Assembly (NCBI RefSeq): GCF_000766865.1
Contig: NZ_JNFA01000005.1
Location: 1-64,000, forward strand
Source: Listeria booriae
GTDB taxonomy: Bacteria; Bacillota; Bacilli; Lactobacillales; Listeriaceae
DNA length: 64,000 nucleotides
Direction of reading: 5' to 3'
A program made the position numbers and the translations under genes. The notes beneath the pieces are model-generated. The model saw only the letters and a program-made list of their open reading frames with translations, had not been told where the DNA came from and did not search any database. Shown here in pieces: positions 23,853 to 32,713 of the stretch (positions are counted from its first letter, which is position 1; each line of letters starts with the position of its first letter).

Positions 23853-24734
23853 ATGAAAACCAGCACCCAACTAAAACTCATAAAAACCATCGCCAAACTC
23901 GGAAAAATAAACAAAATGTGGTACCTCCAAGGTCCCAAACTACAAACCACCATCACCAAAAAACAAGCAAAAATCGCCTACCCATCAAAAAAACTCCAAA
24001 CTGCTTGTTCTGTAACTTCCCACCAAGTCAACACATCCCAAGTCTACGAAATCGCGCCAACATCCGCATCCAATAACCTCATCATCTATCTAGCAGGAGG
24101 CGGTTTCGTGTTACCAATCAGTTCATTACATTGGGACTTCATCCAATTACTCGTCACCAAAACTAACACAAAAGCCATCGTCCCACTGTACCCATTGGCA
24201 CCCACACACAACGTAGACGCCGTCATGGCAACACTCACCACCATATATCAACAAGCCATCCAAGACTACTATCCCGAAACAATCACCATCATCGGCGACT
24301 CAGCAGGCGGCAACATCGCCCTCGCATTCAGCCTACATCTCCAAACAATCGGCTTACCACAACCAAAACAAATCATCGCCATCTCGCCCGCAGTTGACCT
24401 AACATTCACCAACCCCGACATCGCACCTATCGAAGAAAAAGACTACATCGTCGGAACTCCCGCACTAAAAGAAATCAGCGAATGGTATCGTGGCACGCAT
24501 ACCCTAACAGACGGCATCATTAGCCCACTCTACGGAGATTTCATGCATAGCGCACCAATCATCATTTTCAGTAGCACAGGCGATCTAACCAATCCCGATA
24601 CCAAACGCTTTGCCACCAAAAACAAAGCCATCACAACTTACTACGAATACCCAGACTACCCGCACATCTTCCCGCTCTATCCGATTCCAGAAGGCGAAGA
24701 TGCCCGTCAAAAACTGATATCACTACTCATTTAG
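23853..24734 (+). CDS. Alpha/beta-hydrolase, hormone-sensitive-lipase-type esterase with altered oxyanion motif
   Basis: The 293-residue protein has the HSL-family order: an oxyanion region YLAGGGFVLP near residue 80, nucleophile elbow GDSAGGN near 150, and a C-terminal His in YPDYPHIFPLYP with a preceding Asp in SSTGDLTNPD. The usual HGGG has lost its His (AGGG), which is uncommon. It would hydrolyse short-chain acyl esters in the cytosol. AAAGGAGCG precedes the ATG. The coding sequence uses many A-ending Lys/Thr/Ile codons. It is monocistronic with a bidirectional terminator behind it. Confidence 0.85.
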   Translation: MKTSTQLKLIKTIAKLGKINKMWYLQGPKLQTTITKKQAKIAYPSKKLQTACSVTSHQVNTSQVYEIAPTSASNNLIIYLAGGGFVLPISSLHWDFIQLLVTKTNTKAIVPLYPLAPTHNVDAVMATLTTIYQQAIQDYYPETITIIGDSAGGNIALAFSLHLQTIGLPQPKQIIAISPAVDLTFTNPDIAPIEEKDYIVGTPALKEISEWYRGTHTLTDGIISPLYGDFMHSAPIIIFSSTGDLTNPDTKRFATKNKAITTYYEYPDYPHIFPLYPIPEGEDARQKLISLLI

Positions 24735-24741
24735 CGCAAAA

Positions 24742-24778
24742 GAAACCCTCACATGTCATCACAACACGCGAGGGTTTC
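24742..24778. terminator. Bidirectional terminator between the esterase and SH3 genes
   Basis: GAAACCCTC pairs perfectly with GAGGGTTTC between two convergent genes. T-richness is modest on both sides. Confidence 0.7.
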
Positions 24779-24781
24779 CAA

Positions 24782-25141
24782 CTATTTCAGAGATTTATTA
24801 TCTAATTTTTCAAGAGGAACCCAACCAACGTTACCGTCCTCATCCACACACCAAGCCCAGCCGTTTAGCTCCCGATTACTCTCCACCGTGTCGCCAGCTT
24901 TAACAGCCAGTTCGCGCGCCGAATAATCTTCCGTCGCCGTACCAGACTTCGCATCCGGACTATCACGCGAAATAATTTGTTCCGGCACCCAACCAGTGAC
25001 CCCAGTCATTTTTGCCGTACAAGAAATCCATTTCGTGTCGCCGTACCGTCTGCCAATCCGCAACGCTTCATTTTTGTTAATGAAAAGTGGGGTTCCAGGT
25101 TCAGGCTGATGCGCCGTTTTTACAAGGTATTGTGTATTCAT
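24782..25141 (-). CDS. Cytoplasmic tandem SH3-like domain protein
   Basis: The 119-residue protein has two SH3b-like units of about 50 residues: the first with RIGRRYGDTKWISCTA...GVTGWVPEQII, the second with ELAVKAGDTVESNRELNGWAWCVDEDGNVGWVPLEKL. There is no signal peptide, so unlike wall-binding SH3 proteins it should be cytosolic. Its ATG overlaps the stop codon of the transaldolase-like gene (TAATG), indicating translational coupling. The role is unknown; a scaffolding or ligand-binding function is generic for the fold. Confidence 0.8.
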   Translation of the reverse strand: MNTQYLVKTAHQPEPGTPLFINKNEALRIGRRYGDTKWISCTAKMTGVTGWVPEQIISRDSPDAKSGTATEDYSARELAVKAGDTVESNRELNGWAWCVDEDGNVGWVPLEKLDNKSLK

Positions 25142-25785
25142 TATTTTTGCGCCTTTTCCCAATCAGCTAAGAATTTCTCGATTCCCGAATCAGTCAGCGG
25201 ATGCTTCAACATTTGCTCGAAAACTTTATAAGGAACCGTCGCGATATCCGCCCCAGCACGCGCACACTCAATCACGTGAATCGGATGACGCACACTCGCC
25301 GAAATAATTTCCGTCTCAATGCCGTGGACCTTGAAAATCTCCGCAATATCCCGAATCAAAATCAAACCGTCCGAACCAATATCGTCCAACCGTCCTAAGA
25401 ACGGCGATACATATGTAGCACCCGCACGTGCCGCAAGTAAAGCCTGAGCCGCCGAGAAGACAAGCGTCACATTCGTCTTGATTCCTTCCTTATTCAACAC
25501 CGCAACTGCCGCCATACCTTCACCAGTCATCGGAATTTTAACAACCATATTCGGATGGATTTTCGCAATTTCGCGACCTTCTTCAATCATTTTTTCTGCC
25601 TCTAAACTTACCACTTCTCCGCTGATTGGCCCGTCCACAATCGACGTAATCTCTTGAATAACCTGATTAAAATCGCGACCCTCTTTCGCAATCAACGACG
25701 GATTTGTCGTCACCCCAGCAATAAATCCCATCCGGTTCGCTTTACGAATTTCCTCTACATTGGCAGTATCAATAAAAAATTTCAT
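25141..25785 (-). CDS. fsa: Transaldolase-like fructose-6-phosphate aldolase (TalC/FSA type)
   Basis: The 214-residue protein is of the short TalC/FSA class: [15 protein letters not shown] at the start, GVTTNPSLI, and the Schiff-base Lys-83 in [11 protein letters not shown]. Members either cleave fructose 6-phosphate to dihydroxyacetone and glyceraldehyde 3-phosphate or act as transaldolase in the pentose phosphate pathway; sequence alone does not separate them. The ATG at 25785 has GGAGGAGG about 6 nt upstream and is preferred to the ATG at 25791. A strong cre site lies 21 bp upstream of the start. Confidence 0.9.
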   Translation of the reverse strand: MKFFIDTANVEEIRKANRMGFIAGVTTNPSLIAKEGRDFNQVIQEITSIVDGPISGEVVSLEAEKMIEEGREIAKIHPNMVVKIPMTGEGMAAVAVLNKEGIKTNVTLVFSAAQALLAARAGATYVSPFLGRLDDIGSDGLILIRDIAEIFKVHGIETEIISASVRHPIHVIECARAGADIATVPYKVFEQMLKHPLTDSGIEKFLADWEKAQK

Positions 25786-25805
25786 GTTCATCCTCCTCCA
25801 TATGC

Positions 25806-25819
25806 GTTAAACGCTTTCA
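25806..25819. promoter_or_regulatory. cre site (CcpA) upstream of the transaldolase-like gene
   Basis: On the minus strand TGAAAGCGTTTAAC matches 12 of 14 consensus positions. Placed just before the ribosome site it would repress by roadblock when glucose is present. Confidence 0.65.
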
Positions 25820-25928
25820 AATTTCACCACCATTGTATACCCTTTACTAACAAATGTCTTCCAAAACGCTTGTACAATAAAAAGCAAGTGACGATTCAAC
25901 TCATCACTCGCTATACTTCACATATTTT

Positions 25929-26666
25929 CTATAATCTATCTCTCTCCACAATAAGCAATGGTTTCGGTCGATTGCGAATAATTCCCGATTCAATCAACTT
26001 CATTACCGTGTGCGCCACATATTCACGCGACGTATTCGTGTATCTCGCTAGCACTTCTTGCGTAATCTGGCGGGGCAAAATGATACCATCTTCCGTTAAT
26101 GTTCCCAACTCAAGACCACATTTCAACAATGCCTTCTTAATTCTCTCTTCTTTCTTAAAGAAGGTCAGCTTGGAGAAGTATTGCGATTCCCGTAGTTCTT
26201 CTGCTAAATACTGCACCATAAAAAAGTTATTCTCTTCTGCCTGATCTAGAATGGAGAATAAAAACGTGCTGTCTACCTCCATGATTTCCCCGTGTCCTAG
26301 GCTTTGCATCACAGCATCCGGCTCCCACACATCGTAATACAGATGGTACAAACCAAAACTATCATGCTTCCCAAGAAAACGAGTAATACCGCCTTTTGGC
26401 TTATCATTTGGCATAACCACACCATAGATGCCGCTCAAAATGAAGTAAACTTTGAAGTCATCACCTTGTTTGCTCGTTAAAACTTCACCCTTCTTGTTGC
26501 GCTTAATAGAACAATATTTCTTAAAATCTGGATGTTCAAAACAATGTTCTATTAATTTCGATACAGTAATTGTTGACTTGCGTTCTTTTAAAAACAGCAT
26601 GGCTCTCTTCTCACTTTCTACTTGATGTATTTTTGAATTATAACACATGATAACTAAAATGCCCAC
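25929..26666 (-). CDS. PrfA-like Crp/Fnr family transcriptional regulator (copy 3)
   Basis: The 245-residue protein has a Crp-type beta roll (about 45-125, with VLTSKQGDDFKVYFILSGIYGVVMPND), a dimerisation helix and a canonical Crp helix-turn-helix (LPRQITQEVLARYTNTSREYVAHTVMKLIESGII). This DNA-binding helix is better preserved than in the two other PrfA-like proteins of the window. It is divergent from an ABC exporter, and three TGTTAAAT copies occupy the shared gap, so it is a good candidate regulator of that exporter. An alternative start a few codons in (MCYNSK or MLFLKE) cannot be excluded because no clear ribosome site precedes the first codon. Confidence 0.85.
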   Translation of the reverse strand: MGILVIMCYNSKIHQVESEKRAMLFLKERKSTITVSKLIEHCFEHPDFKKYCSIKRNKKGEVLTSKQGDDFKVYFILSGIYGVVMPNDKPKGGITRFLGKHDSFGLYHLYYDVWEPDAVMQSLGHGEIMEVDSTFLFSILDQAEENNFFMVQYLAEELRESQYFSKLTFFKKEERIKKALLKCGLELGTLTEDGIILPRQITQEVLARYTNTSREYVAHTVMKLIESGIIRNRPKPLLIVERDRL

Positions 26667-26674
26667 TCGACTAA

Positions 26675-26785
26675 TGTTAAATAGTTTTTATAATCGAGCT
26701 GATAAGTAAAAATTAAGCAGTTATTAGATTATAATTGTAACATAAAATTTCACAACGGTGTTAAATTCTTCTTTTTTTGTTAAAT
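26675..26785. promoter_or_regulatory. Three TGTTAAAT direct repeats in the divergent regulator/exporter gap
   Basis: TGTTAAAT occurs at 26675-26682, 26759-26766 and 26778-26785. TGTTAA is one half of the palindromic PrfA box (TTAACANNTGTTAA), so these may be half-sites for the adjacent PrfA-like protein. The A/T-rich context makes chance copies possible. Confidence 0.35.
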
Positions 26786-26921
26786 TTTTAAATATATATT
26801 ATTTAAACCTCGATTGTAATTTTTATTACATTAATCGCTGTTCATATTCCATTCATATTGATGTTTTATAGTAATGGAGCAGGAGGGGGAACCCTCGTAT
26901 ATACAGAAAGGAATGAAAGAC

Positions 26922-28661
26922 ATGAAAAAGAAAAAGGCAGAATCATCCTATAGTTGGAAACAATTCTTTCAACTACTCGTTTCGACACGACCATCAAAAA
27001 CTGTTATTATCGCTGGCTTCTTGGCTAGCTTAATCACGACTGGGGCTGGATTACTCATCCCTCTATTTACGAAGAACCTAATCGATGGCTTCTCGCCGTC
27101 ATCCTTAAGCTGGCAACTCATCACAGCGATAGTCGCCGTCTTTGTCCTACAAGCCGTAACAAATGGCTTTGCGATTTTCCTACTTAACCTTATGGGGCAA
27201 CGAATGGTCGCCTCTATGCGTGAAAAACTATGGAAGAAAACATTGAACTTGCCAGTATCTTATTTCGACAATACAAAATCTGGCGAAATGGTCAGCCGGA
27301 TGGTCAACGATACCGTCGTTATTAAAGAACTCATCGCAGACAGCTTACCGCAGTTCGTCACGGGGATTATTTCCGTCGTCGGCTCACTCATCATCCTGTT
27401 CATCATGGACTGGAAAATGACATTATTACTACTCGTAGCCGTTCCTGTGACCGCCGTAATCGTGGCACCACTTGGACAAAAAATGTTTAAAATATCTCGC
27501 GGCATGCAAAAAGAAACCGCGGAATTCACTGGTTCTATTAGCCAAACACTATCCGAAGCACGCCTTGTTAAATCATCTAATGCAGAAACAAAAGAAATCC
27601 AAGACGGCACAGCAGGCATCCATCGCCTTCTTAGATTCGGCGTTCGCGAAGCCAAAATCACTGCTATCATTGGACCTTTAATGCTATTCGTTGTTATGGG
27701 CGTGATTGTCGGCATTATCGGTTACGGCGGAATCCGCGTCGCAGCCGGCACACTTTCAACAGGTACACTCATCGCCTTCTTGCTTTACCTGTTCCAAATC
27801 ATCATGCCAGTTACTACATTCGTCACCTTCTTCACCCAACTCCAAAAATCAAAAGGTGCTACAGAACGTATCTCTGAAATTTTGGATCACGAAGAAGAAA
27901 ACATTTATGATGGCGAAAACGTTGATATTTCTGGAAAGAAAATAACTGCAAACAATCTCTTTTTCTCCTATAATGAAGATGAACCGATTTTGCAGGACAT
28001 CTCGTTTGATACGAATCCTGGTGAAGTCATTGCTTTTGCAGGTCCTAGTGGTGGCGGTAAATCCACATTGTTCGCGATTCTAGAACGCTACTACCAAGCA
28101 AAATCAGGAGACATTACTGTTGGCGGCCAATCGCTAAGTGAGATCTCGATTCATTCGTGGCGGAGCCAAATCGGATACGTTTCCCAAGAAAGCGCGATGT
28201 TATCCGGTACCATTCGCGACAATCTGTGCTATGGTTTAGATAAAGAATTCAGCGACGACGAACTCTGGGCTGTTACAAAACTCGCCTACGCAGACACTTT
28301 CATCGCAAAATTACCAAATCAACTGGATACAGAAGTCGGCGAACGCGGCGTGAAACTTTCTGGCGGACAACGTCAACGTATTGCAATTGCTCGCGCCTTC
28401 TTACGAAATCCAAAAATTTTGATGCTGGACGAAGCAACTGCGAGTCTAGATAGCCAATCCGAACGCATTGTCCAACAAGCTTTAGCGAACTTAATGGAAG
28501 GCCGAACAACATTTGTCATCGCCCATCGCCTATCCACTATCGTTAATGCAAATCAAATCTTATTTATCGAACACGGCGAAATCACAGGCCGCGGAACACA
28601 TAGCGAACTCGTGGCAAGCCACCCACTTTACGCAACATTTGCTGAGCAGCAGCTAACTTAA
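26922..28661 (+). CDS. ABC exporter half-transporter (BmrA/MsbA-like multidrug type)
   Basis: The protein of about 579 residues joins a six-helix transmembrane domain (about 15-300) to a nucleotide-binding domain with Walker A GPSGGGKST, signature LSGGQ and Walker B ILMLDEAT, followed by the switch His in VIAHRLST. It should homodimerise and export drugs, lipids or peptides. The start at 26922 follows AGAAAGGA at a suitable distance; an ATG at 26874 lacks a ribosome site. It is followed by a long hairpin and then by a two-component system on the same strand, and preceded by the divergent PrfA-like regulator. No peptidase domain is present. Confidence 0.9.
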   Translation: MKKKKAESSYSWKQFFQLLVSTRPSKTVIIAGFLASLITTGAGLLIPLFTKNLIDGFSPSSLSWQLITAIVAVFVLQAVTNGFAIFLLNLMGQRMVASMREKLWKKTLNLPVSYFDNTKSGEMVSRMVNDTVVIKELIADSLPQFVTGIISVVGSLIILFIMDWKMTLLLLVAVPVTAVIVAPLGQKMFKISRGMQKETAEFTGSISQTLSEARLVKSSNAETKEIQDGTAGIHRLLRFGVREAKITAIIGPLMLFVVMGVIVGIIGYGGIRVAAGTLSTGTLIAFLLYLFQIIMPVTTFVTFFTQLQKSKGATERISEILDHEEENIYDGENVDISGKKITANNLFFSYNEDEPILQDISFDTNPGEVIAFAGPSGGGKSTLFAILERYYQAKSGDITVGGQSLSEISIHSWRSQIGYVSQESAMLSGTIRDNLCYGLDKEFSDDELWAVTKLAYADTFIAKLPNQLDTEVGERGVKLSGGQRQRIAIARAFLRNPKILMLDEATASLDSQSERIVQQALANLMEGRTTFVIAHRLSTIVNANQILFIEHGEITGRGTHSELVASHPLYATFAEQQLT

Positions 28662-28671
28662 TTATTTATTC

Positions 28672-28728
28672 CCCGGGAAATAACTTAGCGCGCTGAGGTT
28701 TGGAGGCACGAACTGGTTATTTCCTGGG
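28672..28728 (+). terminator. Hairpin between the ABC exporter and two-component genes
   Basis: CCCGGGAAATAAC (28672-28684) pairs with GTTATTTCCTGGG (28716-28728), one G-U only, around a 31-nt loop; AAATATTTTT follows. It may be a terminator with read-through or an RNA element before the response regulator gene. Confidence 0.55.
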
Positions 28729-28761
28729 AAATATTTTTACATATATATTGGAGGTAGTGTC

Positions 28762-29433
28762 ATGAATCGTATTTTAATGGTGGATGATGATAGTAATATT
28801 CGTGAGCTGGTTACTATTTTTTTAGAAAAAGAGGGCTTTACTGTTTTTAATGCGCAGGATGGTGTTGATGCGCTTTCTGTTTTGGAAAAAACGACGGTGG
28901 ATCTGGCTGTCATCGATATTATGATGCCGAATATGGATGGTTGGGAATTATGTAGCGCGATTAAAAGTTTTCAAGAGATTCCGGTTATTTTTCTAACGGC
29001 GCGTGGTGAAATCGAGCAGAAAATTAAGGGTTTTAGTCTCGGTGCTGATGATTATGTCGTCAAACCGTTTGCGCCTGAAGAACTGGTTGCTAGAATTCGG
29101 GTACTTTTGAAACGCTATCAGATTTTGGCGACGCAAGAAATACGTATCGGTAACATCTCTTTGAATGAAAAAGAAATGCTCGTTACTAGCCAAAGCAAAG
29201 TTATTACACTGCCACTTAAAGAATTTCAATTGCTTTTTCGTCTCGCGGGTTATCCTGATAAAACTTTTTCGCGTGAGCAGCTCATTGAAGAAATCTGGGG
29301 CTATGACTACGAAGGCGACGAGCGTACGGTAGATGTTCACATTAAGCGACTTCGTGAGAAATTTCCTGCTGAACAATCTGGTTTTACTATCCGCACCATT
29401 CGCGGACTCGGTTATCGTTTGGAGGAACTATAA
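28762..29433 (+). CDS. OmpR/PhoB-family response regulator
   Basis: The 223-residue protein has a receiver domain with phospho-acceptor Asp-52 (VIDIMMPNMDG), acidic residues VDDD at 7-10, conserved Thr in IFLTARG and Lys in DDYVVKPF, then an OmpR winged helix ending KRLREKF...TIRTIRGLGYRL. GGAGG lies before the ATG. Its stop codon abuts the start of the sensor kinase gene, so the two form one transcript. The exporter 100 bp upstream is a plausible target or a co-regulated partner, as in many Firmicute exporter/two-component loci. Confidence 0.93.
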   Translation: MNRILMVDDDSNIRELVTIFLEKEGFTVFNAQDGVDALSVLEKTTVDLAVIDIMMPNMDGWELCSAIKSFQEIPVIFLTARGEIEQKIKGFSLGADDYVVKPFAPEELVARIRVLLKRYQILATQEIRIGNISLNEKEMLVTSQSKVITLPLKEFQLLFRLAGYPDKTFSREQLIEEIWGYDYEGDERTVDVHIKRLREKFPAEQSGFTIRTIRGLGYRLEEL

Positions 29434-30483
29434 ATGAATCCAAAATTAAAAGCTGTTGGCAGCAGCCTCATGGTTCTTACATTTCTTATTCTATGTAACC
29501 TCGGTTCCTACAGTGTTTTCAACTGGCTAAAACATAAATACAACTTTTCATGGCCTGGCATTTGGGAACAAGCGACGATTGCGGGGGGCGCGATTATTAT
29601 CATGCTCGCCGTTATTTTCACCGTTGGCCAATTCCTTTTTAGACACGAAAAAGTCTATTTCAGGTTGTTTCGCTCGGCTCTAGAAGAAATCGGACGAGGC
29701 AATTTCCAAATTAGCGAACAATTGCAATCTCTATACAAAATGGATGGCGGAAACATGCGTGAAACGGTCGTTCAGGTCGAAAAAATGGCACAGCAATTAG
29801 GCGAAATGGAAACGTTACGACAAGATTTCATCGCCAATGTCTCGCACGAAATCCAGTCACCGCTCACATCGATTTCTGGCTTCACCAAACTGCTTCAAGA
29901 TGACAGCATCGATGACGACAAACGGCGCCACTACCTAGATGTCATCCAGGCAGAGACAACCCGTTTATCAAAAATTAGCGAAAACTTGCTCAAATTAACC
30001 GCACTCGAAAAAAATGACTACCAACTCAACCCAACCGAATTTCGACTAGACTACCAAATCCGCGACATCATCCTAACCGCCGAACCCCAGTGGCAAAACA
30101 AGCAAATCGACATCATCCCAGAACTCGCACCCATCAAGGTTTACGGCGACGAATCATTACTCTACCAAGTCTGGCAAAACCTATTTCACAACGCCATCAA
30201 GTTCACACCAAAAGGTGGCTCCATTCGCGTCTCACTTGCTCAAAACAAGAATCAACAAACCGAGATCATTATTCAAGATAGCGGAATTGGTATTTCAAAA
30301 GAAGATCAATTACGTATTTTTGAACGTTTTTATAAAGCTGATGCTTCTCGTCAAGCCAAGATTGGTGGTAGCGGGCTCGGGCTTTCTATCGTAAAGCGCA
30401 TTGCCGACCTACATCAGATGACGATTGTTGTTGATAGTGAAGAAGGCGCAGGAACGACCATTACATTGCAAATGCCTAAATAA
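29434..30483 (+). CDS. Sensor histidine kinase
   Basis: The 349-residue membrane kinase has two transmembrane helices (about 9-27 and 48-68) with only a 20-residue outer loop, so it is an intramembrane-sensing type rather than one with a large extracellular sensor. A HAMP-like linker leads to HisKA with His-138 in ANVSHEIQSPLTS, then HATPase motifs N (NLFHNAIKF), G1 (DSGIGI) and G2 (GSGLGLSIVKRI). The H-box reads HEIQSP instead of the usual HELRTP. Kinases with such short loops commonly monitor cell-envelope stress together with an ABC transporter, and an exporter is adjacent. It directly follows its response regulator. Confidence 0.92.
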   Translation: MNPKLKAVGSSLMVLTFLILCNLGSYSVFNWLKHKYNFSWPGIWEQATIAGGAIIIMLAVIFTVGQFLFRHEKVYFRLFRSALEEIGRGNFQISEQLQSLYKMDGGNMRETVVQVEKMAQQLGEMETLRQDFIANVSHEIQSPLTSISGFTKLLQDDSIDDDKRRHYLDVIQAETTRLSKISENLLKLTALEKNDYQLNPTEFRLDYQIRDIILTAEPQWQNKQIDIIPELAPIKVYGDESLLYQVWQNLFHNAIKFTPKGGSIRVSLAQNKNQQTEIIIQDSGIGISKEDQLRIFERFYKADASRQAKIGGSGLGLSIVKRIADLHQMTIVVDSEEGAGTTITLQMPK

Positions 30484-30488
30484 ATCCT

Positions 30489-31109
30489 TTAGTTATGCGA
30501 AAATTGTTGTACGACTTGTGCGCGGTTGGCTGCTTTTGTTACCGCTGAAATGATGGCAACTCCTTGTGCGCCAGCGTCATGAATTGGTGTTGTATCTTTT
30601 GCTGTAATGCCGCCGATTGCGACGATTGGTAATGCGATTCCAGCTTTTCGAATGTCTTGAATGAGCTGTATGCCTGTTGCTGGCTGGGCGTCTACTTTAG
30701 ATGTTGTTTCGTAGATTGGTCCGACGCCGATGTATGTTAATTCCGCTATATGCGCCGCTTTCTGGCCTTGTTCTAGTGTGTTGATGGAAAGCCCAATCAT
30801 CATTTTCTTAGCGCACGTAGCAATTACTTCTTGAATCGCCATGTCATCTTGGCCAACGTGAATGCCGTCCGCCTCGATTTTGAGTGCCAAAGCCACATCA
30901 TCATTTACGAAAAATGGAACTTGATACTGTTTGCAAAGTTTTTGGCACTGTTTTGCGAGTTTTTCAGGGTTTGCTAGTTTTTTCTCGCGGAATTGAAAAC
31001 AGGTGATGCCGGCTTGTAGTGTGTCTTCGAGGACTTCCGGTAATGTGTTTTCGGGTACATCTTGGGAGCCCGCGATGAAATACATGGCTAGCATTTCGTT
31101 CGGTGTCAT
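30489..31109 (-). CDS. thiE: Thiamine-phosphate synthase
   Basis: The 206-residue TIM-barrel enzyme joins HMP pyrophosphate to THZ phosphate to give thiamine monophosphate. Typical segments are CFQFREK, PFFVNDDVALAL, GIHVGQDD (pyrophosphate binding), YIGVGPIYETTSK and PIVAIGGI. It is last in the tenA-thiM-thiD-thiE operon; its ATG overlaps the thiD stop by 4 nt. No thiC or thiG is present in the operon, so the set fits salvage of pyrimidine and thiazole moieties, as known for Listeria. Confidence 0.95.
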   Translation of the reverse strand: MTPNEMLAMYFIAGSQDVPENTLPEVLEDTLQAGITCFQFREKKLANPEKLAKQCQKLCKQYQVPFFVNDDVALALKIEADGIHVGQDDMAIQEVIATCAKKMMIGLSINTLEQGQKAAHIAELTYIGVGPIYETTSKVDAQPATGIQLIQDIRKAGIALPIVAIGGITAKDTTPIHDAGAQGVAIISAVTKAANRAQVVQQFSHN

Positions 31110-31909
31110 ATTTGATGCTCCTTTCCGTACGCCCAGTGATTCGTTGGACCGTGGCCGTTTCCGATGTTTAATGGGTACCTGATGGCGTCGTTAATAAAAT
31201 CTTTTGCGGTCCGAATCGCGTGTTCTATCGTGGCACCTTTCGCGAGTTCAGCGGTGATACAAGCGGAAAAAGTACAGCCTGTGCCATGGGTTTGCGGAGT
31301 GTCGATGCGCGCCGTTTTTAGCCAATAGGATATTGCGCCGTCTAAAATATAATCATTCGATGCCTCGTCGTCCGCGCTGTGTCCGCCCTTAATAATAACC
31401 GTTTGAACGCCAAGGCTTTGGATGCGCTGGGCGGCTTTTTGTATATCTGCGGTCGTTTCGATGGGCATTTCAGCCAGGGCTTCGGCTTCTGGGATGTTTG
31501 GCGTGACGATGCTTGCCAGTGGTAGTAATTTCGCGCGAATCGTGTCGATGGCTTCTGCGGTCACGAGAGAGGTGCCGCCCTTGGCAATCATGACGGGGTC
31601 GACAATGAGCTTGCCCCAGCTAAAATGTTGTAATTTATCAGCCACAGTTAGGATGTGCGCCGCGTCGACAAGCATGCCGGTTTTGACGGCGGTGATTTTG
31701 AAATCATCTTTTAGCGCGTCGAGTTGGGCTGCTAAAATATCGACTGGCACAGGATGAATCGCGTGGACGCCGAGCGTGTTTTGGGCGGTGATTGCTGTGA
31801 TGGCGGACATGCCGAAAACGCGACGTTCTTGAAAAGTCTTGATGTCCGCTTGAATCCCTGCCCCGCCGCCACTATCGGAACCTGCGATGGTCACTGCTTG
31901 TGGAAACAT
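31106..31909 (-). CDS. thiD: Hydroxymethylpyrimidine/phosphomethylpyrimidine kinase
   Basis: The 267-residue ribokinase-fold enzyme phosphorylates HMP and HMP-P. It shows TIAGSDSGGGAGIQADIKTF at the N-terminus (substrate binding), MIAKGG, and the anion-hole/catalytic DTPQTHGTGCTFSA near residue 210. AGGAGG precedes the ATG, which starts directly after the thiM stop. Its place between thiM and thiE gives the three enzymes needed to build thiamine phosphate from salvaged HMP and THZ. Confidence 0.95.
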   Translation of the reverse strand: MFPQAVTIAGSDSGGGAGIQADIKTFQERRVFGMSAITAITAQNTLGVHAIHPVPVDILAAQLDALKDDFKITAVKTGMLVDAAHILTVADKLQHFSWGKLIVDPVMIAKGGTSLVTAEAIDTIRAKLLPLASIVTPNIPEAEALAEMPIETTADIQKAAQRIQSLGVQTVIIKGGHSADDEASNDYILDGAISYWLKTARIDTPQTHGTGCTFSACITAELAKGATIEHAIRTAKDFINDAIRYPLNIGNGHGPTNHWAYGKEHQI

Positions 31910-32713
31910 TTATAAAACCTCCTTGATGTTCGCCAGCTTCTCTTGATCGTGCGTGTCCCATGATGCTAACTCGTCTAAAAAGGCAACACGGAATGCTGCT
32001 GGGAGCTGACGTTGCAATGTTTTCACGGCATATTCTGAAGCAATAGCATAACTCGCCGAGGCAGTCAGGACGGCTTCCAAAACGGAATTGCTAACGCCGA
32101 CAAAAGCGCCAATCACGCAACTAAGCAGGCATCCTGAACCGGTGATTCTCGGCAAAAGTGAATCGCCGTTTTGGATAGTCACCACTTGCTTACCGTCGGA
32201 AATCGTGTCTACTTCTCCACTAATCGCGACGACCGTCTTGTATTCCCGCGCCACTTTTTGCGCAATCTCGGCTGCCATCGAGGCGTCGCCAGTTCCCGCA
32301 TCAACGCCTCGCGCCTGCCAATCCACGCCCGCAATGCTCGCCAGCTCTCCCATATTTCCGCGAATCACCGCAAACTGAATCTCGCGCAACAAACGCCGCA
32401 CCGTTTCCCGTCGAAACGTCGTAGCACCAGCTCCAACCGGGTCTAAAATTACAGGTTTCCCCGCCGCGTTTGCCGCCTTCCCAACAACCAGCATCGCCTC
32501 AACCAATTGCGCGTCCAGCGTCCCAATATTAATCACGACCGCATCCGCAAAACCGCCCAGTTCCTCCATCTCCTCCACAGCCGCCGCCATAATCGGTGAC
32601 GCCCCAATCGCAAGCAAGCCATTCGCCGAATCATTCGCCACCACAATATTCGTAATCACGTGTACCAACGGGTTTTTCCGTCTCACTTCCTCAATAAGTT
32701 GCCAATTCGCCAT
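31910..32713 (-). CDS. thiM: Hydroxyethylthiazole kinase
   Basis: The 267-residue enzyme phosphorylates 4-methyl-5-(2-hydroxyethyl)thiazole. Signature segments are [31 protein letters not shown], and the catalytic [11 protein letters not shown] with Cys typical of ThiM. I prefer the ATG at 32713 (GGGAGTG upstream) over 32728. It overlaps the end of tenA by 23 nt, so the operon is translationally coupled. Confidence 0.95.
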   Translation of the reverse strand: MANWQLIEEVRRKNPLVHVITNIVVANDSANGLLAIGASPIMAAAVEEMEELGGFADAVVINIGTLDAQLVEAMLVVGKAANAAGKPVILDPVGAGATTFRRETVRRLLREIQFAVIRGNMGELASIAGVDWQARGVDAGTGDASMAAEIAQKVAREYKTVVAISGEVDTISDGKQVVTIQNGDSLLPRITGSGCLLSCVIGAFVGVSNSVLEAVLTASASYAIASEYAVKTLQRQLPAAFRVAFLDELASWDTHDQEKLANIKEVL

